Made by a program: the position numbers and the translations under genes. This document shows, piece by piece, positions 1-7,742 of a stretch of 13,545 nucleotides of DNA (positions are counted from its first letter, which is position 1; each line of letters opens with the position of its first letter). Below the pieces are notes generated by a model. It did not search any database. It saw nothing but the letters and a program-made list of their open reading frames with translations, and had not been told where the DNA came from. This DNA comes from Bacteroidales bacterium. Lineage in GTDB: Bacteria; Bacteroidota; Bacteroidia; Bacteroidales; Tenuifilaceae. The stretch spans positions 1 to 13,545 of the forward strand of contig WBUV01000040.1 of assembly GCA_008933525.1 (NCBI GenBank). The letters are read 5' to 3'.

Positions 1-23
1 GGCATATATAATTTGCATCTTAA

Positions 24-58
24 ATTAGAATTGTTTTCAATTCTAATGATATTTTTTT
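24..58 (+). terminator. Probable rho-independent terminator of an upstream + strand gene
   Basis: A perfect 10-bp inverted repeat (ATTAGAATTG at 24-33, CAATTCTAAT at 38-47) encloses a TTTT loop. It is followed after GATA by seven T residues (52-58). The stem is AT-rich and the U-tract starts 4 nt after the stem, so strength is uncertain. The T-run is on the + strand, so it would terminate a gene lying before position 1, which cannot be seen here. Confidence 0.5.
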
Positions 59-59
59 G

Positions 60-255
60 TTAGCGATGGATGGCGGGAGCTCATTCTTCGGTTCCGCCAC
101 CTGGGCTTTGTTTAGCAAATTTAAAAAATCTTTGTCACCATGGATTTGCAATCCAAAGTTTTCTTTTATGGAGTTTCTTCCCTATACGGTGGTGTTCTTC
201 TTTAGATTCTTCCCTGCGTTCAGAAAGCCAAATGTGTTTGGTATGACAAAGCGAT
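60..255. repeat. Non-coding stretch resembling a dispersed intergenic repeat
   Basis: No credible gene lies here. The segment contains an 8-bp stem with one G-T pair (71-78 with 92-99, 13-nt loop). Read on the minus strand it also carries a motif like TTTCTGAACGCAGGGAAG followed by AATCT. This resembles, from memory, the GTCATTCTGAACG-type intergenic elements scattered in many Bacteroidetes genomes. Base composition is more GC-rich at 70-110 than in the flanking spacer. Whether it is really repeated needs the rest of the genome, so the call rests on motif resemblance. Confidence 0.35.
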
Positions 256-265
256 TACTGATAAT

Positions 266-297
266 AAAAAATGAGCACTAGAAAACTAATGCTCATT
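266..297 (-). terminator. Rho-independent terminator of the DPP IV gene
   Basis: On the minus strand, AATGAGCA (297-290) pairs with TGCTCATT (277-270). The inner bases TTAG and CTAG extend the stem to about 12 bp with one G-U pair and a TTTT loop. The stem runs directly into a six-T run (271-266 read on the minus strand). It lies about 80 nt beyond the stop codon of the minus-strand peptidase gene, which has no other terminator candidate. Confidence 0.75.
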
Positions 298-318
298 CTG
301 TAATTACTGTCATGTTTT

Positions 319-367
319 ATCTTTGAACTTCAATCTTCCTTCTTCTGACTTCCATCTCCCAACTTCC
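319..367. repeat. Degenerate heptanucleotide tandem array
   Basis: Seven consecutive 7-bp units on the + strand: ATCTTTG, AACTTCA, ATCTTCC, TTCTTCT, GACTTCC, ATCTCCC, AACTTCC. On the minus strand this is a purine-rich array with a rough unit of GGAAGTT or GGAAGAT. It sits in the 3' untranslated region of the peptidase gene, between its stop codon and its terminator. The units diverge, so it is an old or degenerate array, not a simple microsatellite. A similar array of the opposite strand polarity lies at 13351-13392. Confidence 0.65.
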
Positions 368-374
368 CCCTTTT

Positions 375-2558
375 CTACAAATTCTCCTTCACATAGTTTG
401 TTAGCATTGTGTAGAGGTGCATAGTTGTGTTCCCACCACGTATTCCGTGGTTTTTGTCGGGATAAAGCATTAGGTCGAATTGTTTGCCGCTTTGAACAAG
501 TTTTTCGATTAGTTCAATGGCATTTTGTACATGCACATTATCGTCGGCGGTACCATGAACAAGTAATAGTTTGCCTTTTAACTTATCAACGTGGTTGATA
601 GGGGAGTTGCTGTCGTAGCCAAGGGCATTGTCTTGAGGTAATCCCATAAAACGTTCGGTGTAAATTGAGTCGTAGTAGCGCCAGTTGGTAACCGGTGCAA
701 CCGCAATGGCCATTTTGAATACATCGGCGCCCTTAAATAGACAGAGCGAAGACATATAACCACCGTAACTCCATCCCCAAATTCCAATCCTTGTTCCATC
801 GATGTAGGGTAGAGTTTGTAAATACTTTGCAGCCTCAATTTGGTCGGTCGATTCGTAAAGGCCCATTTGTCCGTAGGTCATTTTCTTGAAAGCTTCGCCA
901 CGTCCACCAGTTCCGCGCCCATCAACGCAAACAACAATGTATCCTAGTGTTGCAAGGTATTCGTCCCAACCAATCCTAAAGTTATCTTGAACCGATTGTG
1001 AACCAGGGCCGCTGTACTGATACATTAAAACAGGATACTTTTTGTCGGCGCTGAAATCGAATGGCTTTACCATATAGCCGTATAGTTCAACGTTTTCTGA
1101 TGTTTTAAAAGTAAAGTTTTCCTTTGTGGGCATATCGTACTCTGCAATGCGCTCCTTGAGTTTGGCATTGTCTTCCAGTGTCCTAATAAGTTTTCCCTTG
1201 CTGTTGTGCAGAGTAACCAAAGTGGGTGTGTTTATATTGTTGTGAAAATGAATGTAGTACTTAAAGCCAGTGCTGAAGTTTGCGCTATTACTACCCTCTT
1301 TTTCTGATAGTTTTGTTGGATTGCCACCGTTGGTAGACACGCTGTAAACGGCTTTTCTCAAAGGGGAATTGTCGTAAGCAGAGTAGTAAACAACTTTTTT
1401 TGCAGCGTCGTAACCGTAAATGTTAGTAACCTCGTTAGTCCCTTTGGTTAATTGGCGAATAAGTTTGCCATCCATTCCGTAAAGGTAGATATGCTTGTAG
1501 CCATCCATCTCCGATGTTATAATAAAACTCTTACCATCGGGTGTGAAGGTTAGGTAATTATCGTTTGGCTCCTCAACATAGTACTTGTTTGTTTCGGTGT
1601 AAAGTATAGTTGAATTCCCTGTGGTTGCATCGGCTAGCATTATATCAATTTTATTCTGAAGTCTGTTTAACCTTAGCATGCTTAGCTGGTTTGGATTGGT
1701 TGTCCAGAATATTCGAGCAATGTACTGGTCGGTTTCGGGGCCAACATCCATTTTGGTGGTAGTTTTAGCACCTAAATCGTATGTGTGAATGCTAACCACA
1801 GAGTTTGTTTCACCTGCTTTTGGATACTTAAAAGTGTAGTTCTCGGGGTAAAGTTTGTTTTCGAACATGGTCATATTGAACATTTTTACTTTGCTCTCAT
1901 CAAACCTGTAGAATGCTAGTTTTTTTGAATCGGGCGACCATTGCATACCTGTTGTAAGGGCAAATTCTTCCTCGTAAACCCAGTCCGCCGCACCGTTAAT
2001 AATATTATTGTAAAGTCCGTCGGTTGTTATTTGGATTTCTTCAAAGTTGGTGAGGTTTACAATATAGATGTTGTTGACGCGAACAAAGCTAACCCAGTTA
2101 CCATCGGGCGAGAATGTGGCATTCATCTGTGCACCATTCTTCGAAAGCGGGTTTAGCGTTTTCGACTTCAAATCGTAGATATAGTTGATAGAGGTGTATG
2201 AGTGACGGTAGATATAGTCGTTTTTGGTTTCAATCAGCATCTTATCTTCTGCAGGACTAAACTGGTATCCTCCAAATTCCTTCATATCTTCGTTCGAAGC
2301 GAATTCAGCAGGGTCGAATAGCGGTGTAACTTCATCACCGGTGGCATATTTAAACTTAGCCACTTGCCGTTTAGCGTTGTAGGCTGAGTAGTGCTCGCCA
2401 TCGTTCATCGATGTTAAACCATAAACGCTTCGTGAGCGGAAAGTTCCTTTTTTGAATAAATCCTCAAGGGTGATTTTTGCCTTTTGGGCAGAGCTAAGCT
2501 GAGGAATAAACATTAATGCTATTACCGATAGCCATAAACATTTACGAATGTTTCTCAT
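375..2558 (-). CDS. Secreted dipeptidyl peptidase IV (S9B prolyl oligopeptidase family)
   Basis: This serine exopeptidase removes X-Pro or X-Ala dipeptides from peptide N-termini, acting in the periplasm or at the cell surface in peptide scavenging. The 727-aa product begins with a signal peptide (residues 1-24, basic start, hydrophobic core, SSAQ cleavage region). An eight-bladed beta-propeller of the DPPIV_N type fills about 40-470. It includes the YEEEF motif (Glu197-Glu198) that binds the substrate amino terminus in DPP IV enzymes. The alpha/beta-hydrolase domain (about 490-727) carries the expected triad: Ser597 in GWSYGG, Asp672 in TADDNVH and His704 in KNHGI. Tyr515 in YQYSGPGS matches the oxyanion tyrosine. 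Length fits bacterial DPP IV (about 700-740 aa). The gene is monocistronic, divergent from ppdK, and has its own promoter and terminator. Nothing looks broken. Confidence 0.96.
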   Translation of the reverse strand: MRNIRKCLWLSVIALMFIPQLSSAQKAKITLEDLFKKGTFRSRSVYGLTSMNDGEHYSAYNAKRQVAKFKYATGDEVTPLFDPAEFASNEDMKEFGGYQFSPAEDKMLIETKNDYIYRHSYTSINYIYDLKSKTLNPLSKNGAQMNATFSPDGNWVSFVRVNNIYIVNLTNFEEIQITTDGLYNNIINGAADWVYEEEFALTTGMQWSPDSKKLAFYRFDESKVKMFNMTMFENKLYPENYTFKYPKAGETNSVVSIHTYDLGAKTTTKMDVGPETDQYIARIFWTTNPNQLSMLRLNRLQNKIDIMLADATTGNSTILYTETNKYYVEEPNDNYLTFTPDGKSFIITSEMDGYKHIYLYGMDGKLIRQLTKGTNEVTNIYGYDAAKKVVYYSAYDNSPLRKAVYSVSTNGGNPTKLSEKEGSNSANFSTGFKYYIHFHNNINTPTLVTLHNSKGKLIRTLEDNAKLKERIAEYDMPTKENFTFKTSENVELYGYMVKPFDFSADKKYPVLMYQYSGPGSQSVQDNFRIGWDEYLATLGYIVVCVDGRGTGGRGEAFKKMTYGQMGLYESTDQIEAAKYLQTLPYIDGTRIGIWGWSYGGYMSSLCLFKGADVFKMAIAVAPVTNWRYYDSIYTERFMGLPQDNALGYDSNSPINHVDKLKGKLLLVHGTADDNVHVQNAIELIEKLVQSGKQFDLMLYPDKNHGIRGGNTTMHLYTMLTNYVKENL

Positions 2559-2635
2559 ATTATTTGGGTTTTGTGTTTGTTTTAAGTTGTTGATGCTTAT
2601 TAGAATGATGAATGAATTATAAGTTTAACACCTCC

Positions 2636-2666
2636 CCAAAATAATCTTTATTCGGTAAAGTTCAAA
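2636..2666 (-). promoter_or_regulatory. Candidate promoter of the DPP IV gene
   Basis: On the minus strand a TTTG (2666-2663) is followed by a 19-bp spacer and TATTTTGG (2643-2636). This is one mismatch from the Bacteroidetes sigma-ABfr consensus (TTTG, 19-21 bp, TAnnTTTG). Transcription would start near 2629, giving a leader of about 70 nt before the ATG at 2558. The assignment is by pattern only. Confidence 0.45.
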
Positions 2667-2740
2667 GAAACATAGGTAACTCTCAATTTTTAAAGGTTTT
2701 GCATACCACAATTAATCTAATATTTTGCAAATAAATCATT

Positions 2741-2804
2741 TAACTAAATAACTCAATTTCTCAATAACTTAATTACTCAGTATTCAAATGTCTCATGCTT
2801 TCAA
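2741..2804. repeat. Degenerate octanucleotide tandem array in the DPP IV/ppdK intergenic region
   Basis: Eight adjacent 8-bp units can be read: TAACTAAA, TAACTCAA, TTTCTCAA, TAACTTAA, TTACTCAG, TATTCAAA, TGTCTCAT, GCTTTCAA. The first five fit a TAACTCAA consensus well and the last three are eroded. The array lies between the two divergent promoters. The rest of the 386-bp gap (2559-2944) holds only those promoters and AT-rich leader sequence. Confidence 0.6.
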
Positions 2805-2844
2805 TCGTTTGCGATTGTTTAACACTTAAGCCGATAATCAAAAA

Positions 2845-2874
2845 TGTGTCATTCCAATTTTTTTAATAATTTTG
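2845..2874 (+). promoter_or_regulatory. Candidate promoter of ppdK
   Basis: TAATTTTG at 2867-2874 is a perfect match to the Bacteroidetes -7 element TAnnTTTG. TGTG at 2845-2848 is one mismatch from the -33 TTTG with an 18-bp spacer. Transcription would begin near 2880, leaving an AT-rich leader of about 65 nt. No Shine-Dalgarno sequence is evident before the ATG at 2945, which is common in this phylum. Confidence 0.5.
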
Positions 2875-2944
2875 TAAACTCACAAAGTGTTCGTTTGTTT
2901 ATAAGTAAATATCAATCAATAGTTTAATTAAATCTGATACATAA

Positions 2945-5671
2945 ATGTCAAAAGTAAAACGCGTTTATTTCTTCGGTAACAAAACAGCCGAAGGAAAAGC
3001 AGATATGAAAAATCTGCTTGGTGGAAAAGGAGCCAACTTGGCCGAGATGTGTCTATTGGGACTTCCTGTTCCTGCAGGATTCACCATTACAACCGAAACT
3101 TGTAACGATTATTATGCAAATAATAATGAGCTTCCAGCTGATTTAATGGAGCAAGTTTGGACTGCAATGGCAGAAGTTGAGAAGGCAATGGGAATGAAGT
3201 ATGGCGATTCTGAGAATGCACTTCTTTTAAGTTGCCGTTCCGGTGCTCGTAGTTCAATGCCTGGTATGATGGATACAGTACTTAACATTGGTCTTTGCTC
3301 GGCTACAATTCCTGGTCTTCTTAAGAAAACCAATAATCCTCGTTTTGTTTACGACTCGTACCGTCGTTTAATTATGATGTACGCCGACGTGGTGATGGAA
3401 AAAGCTGAAGGACTAGAGCCAGTTGATGGTAAGGGTATCCGTAAGCAACTCGACGATATGCTTGACGAGTACAAGCACAGCAAAGGTTGCAAATCCGATA
3501 CAGACCTAACCGCAGATGATCTTAAGACTTTGGCAGAGGAATTCAAAAAGCGCGTTAAGAGTTCTTTGGGTAAAGAATTTCCCGATGATGCTAAAGAGCA
3601 ATTAGTTGGTGGTATTAAGGCCGTATTTAAGAGTTGGAATGGTAAAAAAGCAGTTTCGTACCGTCGTATCGAGGGTATTCCTGATAGCTGGGGTACCGCT
3701 GTTAACGTTCAGGCAATGGTGTTCGGTAACATGGGCGATTCTTCTGCGACTGGTGTTGCATTTACCCGCAACCCTGCAACTGGCGACAATATTTTCTACG
3801 GTGAGTGGTTGGTTAACGCTCAGGGTGAAGACGTGGTTGCTGGTATCCGCACTCCAAACCCCCTAAACGACGATACAAAGAACGAGCAAAATAAGCACTT
3901 GCATAGTATGCAAGAGTTAATGCCTACTACATACAAAGAACTTGATGCAATCCGCAATACCCTTGAGAAATCGTTCAAGGATATGCTTGATATTGAGTTC
4001 ACCATTCAAGAAGGTAAGCTATACATGTTACAGTGTCGTGCTGGTAAACGTACTGGTACCGCTGCTTTGAACATGGCTATGGATATGCTACACGAAAAAC
4101 TAATTGATGAGAAAACTGCTGTATTGCGTGTTGACCCAGCTCAATTAGATGAATTACTTCACCCAATTTGTAACCCTGCTGAGGAGAAAAAGGTTAACCC
4201 AATTGTAAAAGGTTTGCCTGCTGGCCCTGGTGCTGCTGTTGGTAAGGTTGTTTTCACCGCTGAGGATGCTGTTGCTTGGAACCGTAAAGGCGAAAAAGTT
4301 ATCCTTGTTCGTGAGGAAACTAACCCAGAGGATGTTGAAGGTATGCGTGCTGCTGAGGGTATTTTAACCGCTCGTGGTGGTATGACTTCACACGCTGCAC
4401 TTGTTGCTCGTGGTTGGGGTAAATGCTGTATTGTAGGTGCAGGTGGTATGCATGTTGATGTTGCTAAGAAAACCGCAAAAATCACCGGTACTGATATCGT
4501 TATCAAAGAGGGCGATGTTCTTACTTTGAACGGAACGAAAGGTCACGTTTACACAGGTTCACTTCCTTTAATGGATGCAACTGAGAACCCTCGTTTCCAA
4601 GAGTTCATGAAAATTGTTGACAAGCACCGCAAGATGGGTGTACGTACCAATGCCGATACTCCAGATGATGCAAGAATTGCTCGTGAATTTGGTGCTGAAG
4701 GTATTGGTCTGTTCCGTACTGAGCACATGTTCTACGGTAAAGGTTCTGAGCAACCATTATTCTTACTTCGTAAGATGATTTTAAGTGATGGTGAGAAAGA
4801 GCGTCGTAGTGCACTTGATGAACTATTCGTATTTGTTAAGAAAGATATCAAAGCTACAATGTTAGCTATGGATACTCTTCCTGTAACTTTCCGTTTACTC
4901 GACCCACCTCTACACGAGTTCGTACCACAAAGTGAAGAGAAACAAACTGAACTTGCCAAGGCATTAGGCATTACTGCTGCTGCTGTAGCAAAACGTGGTG
5001 AGGCTTTACATGAGTCGAACCCAATGATGGGACACCGCGGTGTTCGTCTTGGTGTTACATATCCAGAGGTTTCTGAGATGCAAATTCGTGCAATCTTCGA
5101 ATCAGCAGTTGAGTTGATTAAGGAAGGTCACCAACCACATCCAGAGATTATGGTTCCTGTTACCTGCGATGTATCTGAACTTGATTTCACCAAGAAGATT
5201 GCTGACCGCGTTTACGCTGAGGTTTGCTCTAAATTTGGTGTAAAAGAGATTAAGTACAAGTATGGTACAATGATTGAGATTCCACGTGCATGTTTACTAG
5301 CTGATCGTATGGCTAAAACCGCCGAGTTCTTCTCATTTGGTACTAACGACTTAACCCAGATGACATTCGGTTTCAGCCGCGATGATATCGGTGGATTTAT
5401 GAACGATTACCTAGATAACAAGATGCTTGCTGCTGACCCATTCCAAACTCTAGATCAGAGTGGTGTAGGACAGTTAGTTGAAATGGCTGTTACAAAAGGA
5501 CGTGCTACTCGTAGCGATCTTAAAGTAGGTATTTGCGGCGAGCAAGGTGGTGATCCTGCATCGGTTGAGTTCTGTTTCAAAACAGGCTTAACTTATGTTA
5601 GTTGCTCTCCTTTCCGTGTACCAATTGCTCGTTTAGCTTCTGCTCAAGCAAGCATTAAATTTGGTAAGTAA
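2945..5671 (+). CDS. ppdK: Pyruvate, phosphate dikinase
   Basis: This cytoplasmic enzyme interconverts pyruvate, ATP and phosphate with phosphoenolpyruvate, AMP and pyrophosphate. In anaerobic or fermentative bacteria it links glycolysis and gluconeogenesis with pyrophosphate metabolism. The 908-aa product has the whole domain order. The ATP-grasp nucleotide-binding domain (about 1-370) contains GGKGANLAEM at 26-35 and CRSGARSSMPGMMDT. The swivelling phosphohistidine domain contains GGMTSHAAL, with catalytic His483 and the neighbouring Thr481 that is the regulatory site in PDRP-controlled enzymes. The PEP/pyruvate TIM barrel (about 550-908) contains GLFRTEHMF, GTMIEIPRA, SFGTNDLTQMTFGFSRDD and Cys864 in GICGEQGGDP. 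Length is normal (about 870-910). Codon use is strongly biased to GGT, CGT, GCT and GTT, which suggests high expression. It is monocistronic with its own promoter and terminator. Confidence 0.98.
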   Translation: MSKVKRVYFFGNKTAEGKADMKNLLGGKGANLAEMCLLGLPVPAGFTITTETCNDYYANNNELPADLMEQVWTAMAEVEKAMGMKYGDSENALLLSCRSGARSSMPGMMDTVLNIGLCSATIPGLLKKTNNPRFVYDSYRRLIMMYADVVMEKAEGLEPVDGKGIRKQLDDMLDEYKHSKGCKSDTDLTADDLKTLAEEFKKRVKSSLGKEFPDDAKEQLVGGIKAVFKSWNGKKAVSYRRIEGIPDSWGTAVNVQAMVFGNMGDSSATGVAFTRNPATGDNIFYGEWLVNAQGEDVVAGIRTPNPLNDDTKNEQNKHLHSMQELMPTTYKELDAIRNTLEKSFKDMLDIEFTIQEGKLYMLQCRAGKRTGTAALNMAMDMLHEKLIDEKTAVLRVDPAQLDELLHPICNPAEEKKVNPIVKGLPAGPGAAVGKVVFTAEDAVAWNRKGEKVILVREETNPEDVEGMRAAEGILTARGGMTSHAALVARGWGKCCIVGAGGMHVDVAKKTAKITGTDIVIKEGDVLTLNGTKGHVYTGSLPLMDATENPRFQEFMKIVDKHRKMGVRTNADTPDDARIAREFGAEGIGLFRTEHMFYGKGSEQPLFLLRKMILSDGEKERRSALDELFVFVKKDIKATMLAMDTLPVTFRLLDPPLHEFVPQSEEKQTELAKALGITAAAVAKRGEALHESNPMMGHRGVRLGVTYPEVSEMQIRAIFESAVELIKEGHQPHPEIMVPVTCDVSELDFTKKIADRVYAEVCSKFGVKEIKYKYGTMIEIPRACLLADRMAKTAEFFSFGTNDLTQMTFGFSRDDIGGFMNDYLDNKMLAADPFQTLDQSGVGQLVEMAVTKGRATRSDLKVGICGEQGGDPASVEFCFKTGLTYVSCSPFRVPIARLASAQASIKFGK

Positions 5672-5690
5672 GATTTTTAAATAGTATTAG

Positions 5691-5721
5691 AAGCGCCTTC
5701 AGAAATGAGGGCGCTTTTTTG
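5691..5721 (+). terminator. Rho-independent terminator of ppdK
   Basis: AGCGCCTTC (5692-5700) pairs with GAGGGCGCT (5707-5715) to form a 9-bp stem with one G-U pair and a six-base loop AGAAAT. It runs straight into a T-run (5715-5720). It lies about 20 nt beyond the ppdK stop codon and separates ppdK from the ankyrin gene. Confidence 0.9.
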
Positions 5722-5854
5722 TTTGATTAACATAGTAATTTGCCCGTCGATTGTTAAAATTATTTAAAAATATAGTTATATTGGTATAAATTTTGTTGAT
5801 GAAAAATCTTCTAATAGCTGTCTTTGTTAGGTAATTATGTATTGATTAATATTT

Positions 5855-7327
5855 ATGTGTATGCGTTTTCTGCAATTTTACTTAACCCTAGTATTTTTAC
5901 AATTATTTAGTTTTCAGTCTATTATTGCTCAAACTCGCTTCGGTAACGATTTGGAGTTAAAAGAAGATCATTTAATTTTTCGGCATTCAAGAAATAGCAG
6001 TTATGGATATCAAGAAGAACCCGATACTCTAAGTTCTGGTCAGTTACTTTTAAGTTATTCAGACTCTGGAGATATCGATAAAGTCAGAGCCCTCTTACTA
6101 TTAAAGGTTGACCCAAATTTTAGGGAATACGATGGAATAACACCCCTAATGCTTGCCACGCAGAATGGTCACTACGAGGTGGCAAAGCTTCTCCTTGATT
6201 CAAGCGCAAATCCAAATCTCTTACCCTTAGATGGAAATTCTGCACTTCATGCAGCAGTTCGTGCTGCAAACGATAGTATAGCGGAATTACTTATAAACTA
6301 TCAGGCAAATGTTAATCAAACTAATACTCTAGATCTTACTCCATTACATTACTCTGTTTGGTTTGGGTTACCATATATTACCGATTTGCTTTTATATAAC
6401 GGTGCTGATCCAAATAAAAAAGACTTTTTAGGAAATACGCCTCTGATTTTTTCTGTATACAATGGAACTGTTATTTCCTCGCAATTATTGCTTGAATATG
6501 GTGCCGATCCTAATTTATGCAATATTAAAGGTGTTTCTCCTTTTATGATTGCATCGCAGTATAATGACACATTACTAGCAAATTTGTTGATTAGCTATGG
6601 AGCCGATATAAACCTTAAGAACTCTAGCGGTTATAATGCTTTATCAATTGCGATCAACAATAATTCAAAAGATATGTTGGATTTGCTAATAAAGATTAAA
6701 GCCGATACTGTTTCTTTAAGTAAGAGTTATTATCAAATTGCTGCAGAAACTGACTATCCGAAGATGAAATTTATGCTCGATTCATTGGGCCTCAAAACAA
6801 AATTAAAACCTTTTTTTAGTAATGTTTTTTTTACTTCTGGTATGCTTTTTAATAATCATGAGTTTATGCTAGGTTTTAACTTTGGGGTGGTTGAACAGGT
6901 TACTAAGTTATCCGCCAGTTTAGGAGTGTATTTCAGACCAACTCCAGTTGCCACTCTCGACTATCAAAATTCTGGAATTTATCAGTTTCGTGAAAAAAGA
7001 AGAGTGGTTGAATTAAAAGTTTCCAAGTCGAAAGCAATAAAAGTTTTTCCTACTGGTAATTTAATCGGTGCATATTATGGCGCAAATCTCGATTTCGTTT
7101 CTAGAGATTTCAATGCTACCGATAACGATCCTAAAAGTAAAATTTACTTTGGGTTAAATGCCGGATTGTTTTGTAATGTAAAAAGAGTACGTTTAAATGT
7201 TGGTTGGGATTTTACACGATTAAAAACGCCACAAGCATTGAATCATAGAATTTACATAGGATTACAGTTTTTATTTCCCACAAAAGGTGCAGTGTATAAT
7301 AAAACAATTTATAATCATGTTTATTAG
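5855..7327 (+). CDS. Exported ankyrin-repeat protein with predicted outer-membrane beta-barrel-like C-terminal domain
   Basis: Function is not known. The 490-aa product has an N-terminal signal peptide (about 1-26: MRFLQFYL, hydrophobic core, IIAQT). Translation may begin at the ATG at 5855 or the in-frame ATG at 5861. After a linker come about seven ankyrin repeats (residues about 61-285). They are marked by DGITPLMLA (93-101), LTPLHYSV (161-168), GNTPLIFSV (193-201) and recurring GADPN or GADIN turns. An eighth degenerate repeat is possible at about 290-315. The C-terminal 170 residues lose the repeat pattern. They show alternating polar/aromatic strands, with a last strand RIYIGLQFLF (465-474) like an outer-membrane beta-barrel closing strand, then a 16-residue tail. 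The inferred architecture is a periplasmic ankyrin solenoid anchored to a small barrel. It probably forms an operon with the overlapping downstream lipoprotein. Ankyrin repeats usually mediate protein contacts, but the partner is unknown. Confidence 0.85.
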   Translation: MCMRFLQFYLTLVFLQLFSFQSIIAQTRFGNDLELKEDHLIFRHSRNSSYGYQEEPDTLSSGQLLLSYSDSGDIDKVRALLLLKVDPNFREYDGITPLMLATQNGHYEVAKLLLDSSANPNLLPLDGNSALHAAVRAANDSIAELLINYQANVNQTNTLDLTPLHYSVWFGLPYITDLLLYNGADPNKKDFLGNTPLIFSVYNGTVISSQLLLEYGADPNLCNIKGVSPFMIASQYNDTLLANLLISYGADINLKNSSGYNALSIAINNNSKDMLDLLIKIKADTVSLSKSYYQIAAETDYPKMKFMLDSLGLKTKLKPFFSNVFFTSGMLFNNHEFMLGFNFGVVEQVTKLSASLGVYFRPTPVATLDYQNSGIYQFREKRRVVELKVSKSKAIKVFPTGNLIGAYYGANLDFVSRDFNATDNDPKSKIYFGLNAGLFCNVKRVRLNVGWDFTRLKTPQALNHRIYIGLQFLFPTKGAVYNKTIYNHVY

Positions 7328-7742
7328 AAGATATTTAATAATAGTTGTAGCTTTTTTATTTCTTATTTGGCCGATTTCTTGTGAAAAGATCGAAGAAATT
7401 TTTGTAGACTGTAACGAATGTATAACCTATTATCCACCTGTAGCCGACGTTACTATTCGATTTACAATTAACAAGGATAACAGTTTTGTTAAATTTAAAC
7501 TGTACAGGGGGAATCTTGAATGTGAAGATTTTATATTGGAAGGAATAACTTATGGGCCTGAATGGGATCTTAGGTTAGACGTAAATCAGTACTATACTAT
7601 TGTTGCGGAGTATTTAAGTGATGGGAAGATTATTAATGTGGTTGATGGTGCAGAGCTTAAGGTTAAGTTTGATAAAAGTTCGTGCGATCAGGATTGTTAT
7701 TTTATTTTTGGCGACGAACTAGATGCTAGATTGAAGTATTAG
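7317..7742 (+). CDS. Small cysteine-rich probable lipoprotein, function unknown
   Basis: I do not recognise this 141-aa protein. The start chosen is the ATG at 7317, which overlaps the ankyrin gene's end by 11 bp. An earlier in-frame start at 7287 would add ten residues before an otherwise complete signal sequence. Residues 1-21 are a basic-hydrophobic signal ending WPISC. Cys22 is a plausible lipidation site, although Pro at -3 is not canonical, so a cleaved type I signal or an inner-membrane anchor is possible. The mature part has five further cysteines: Cys32 and Cys35 (CNEC), Cys69, Cys123 and Cys127 (CDQDC). It is otherwise rich in beta-strand-like segments, as in a small immunoglobulin-like or beta-sandwich fold, perhaps disulfide-stapled. 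Overlap with the upstream gene suggests co-translation, so the two proteins may work together in the envelope. Its last 4 bp overlap the convergent CCA-adding gene. Confidence 0.75.
   Translation: MFIRRYLIIVVAFLFLIWPISCEKIEEIFVDCNECITYYPPVADVTIRFTINKDNSFVKFKLYRGNLECEDFILEGITYGPEWDLRLDVNQYYTIVAEYLSDGKIINVVDGAELKVKFDKSSCDQDCYFIFGDELDARLKY

Noticed and set aside
57..281. A 74-codon open frame on the + strand starting at TTG
   Set aside because: It runs through an intergenic repeat-like stretch and into the DPP IV terminator hairpin. It has no recognisable domain, and its residues look like translated spacer.
319..367. CRISPR array possibility for the tandem units
   Set aside because: Units are only 7 bp, adjacent and without spacers, and no cas gene is present. 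The same holds for 2741-2804 and 13351-13392.
4159..4506. A 115-codon minus-strand frame inside ppdK
   Set aside because: It is a by-product of the strong codon bias in ppdK, with no protein-like motif or start context.
5740..5854. Promoter for the ankyrin gene
   Set aside because: TAAATTTTG at 5787-5795 has one base too many between TA and TTTG, and there is no -33 element at the right distance, so it was not annotated.
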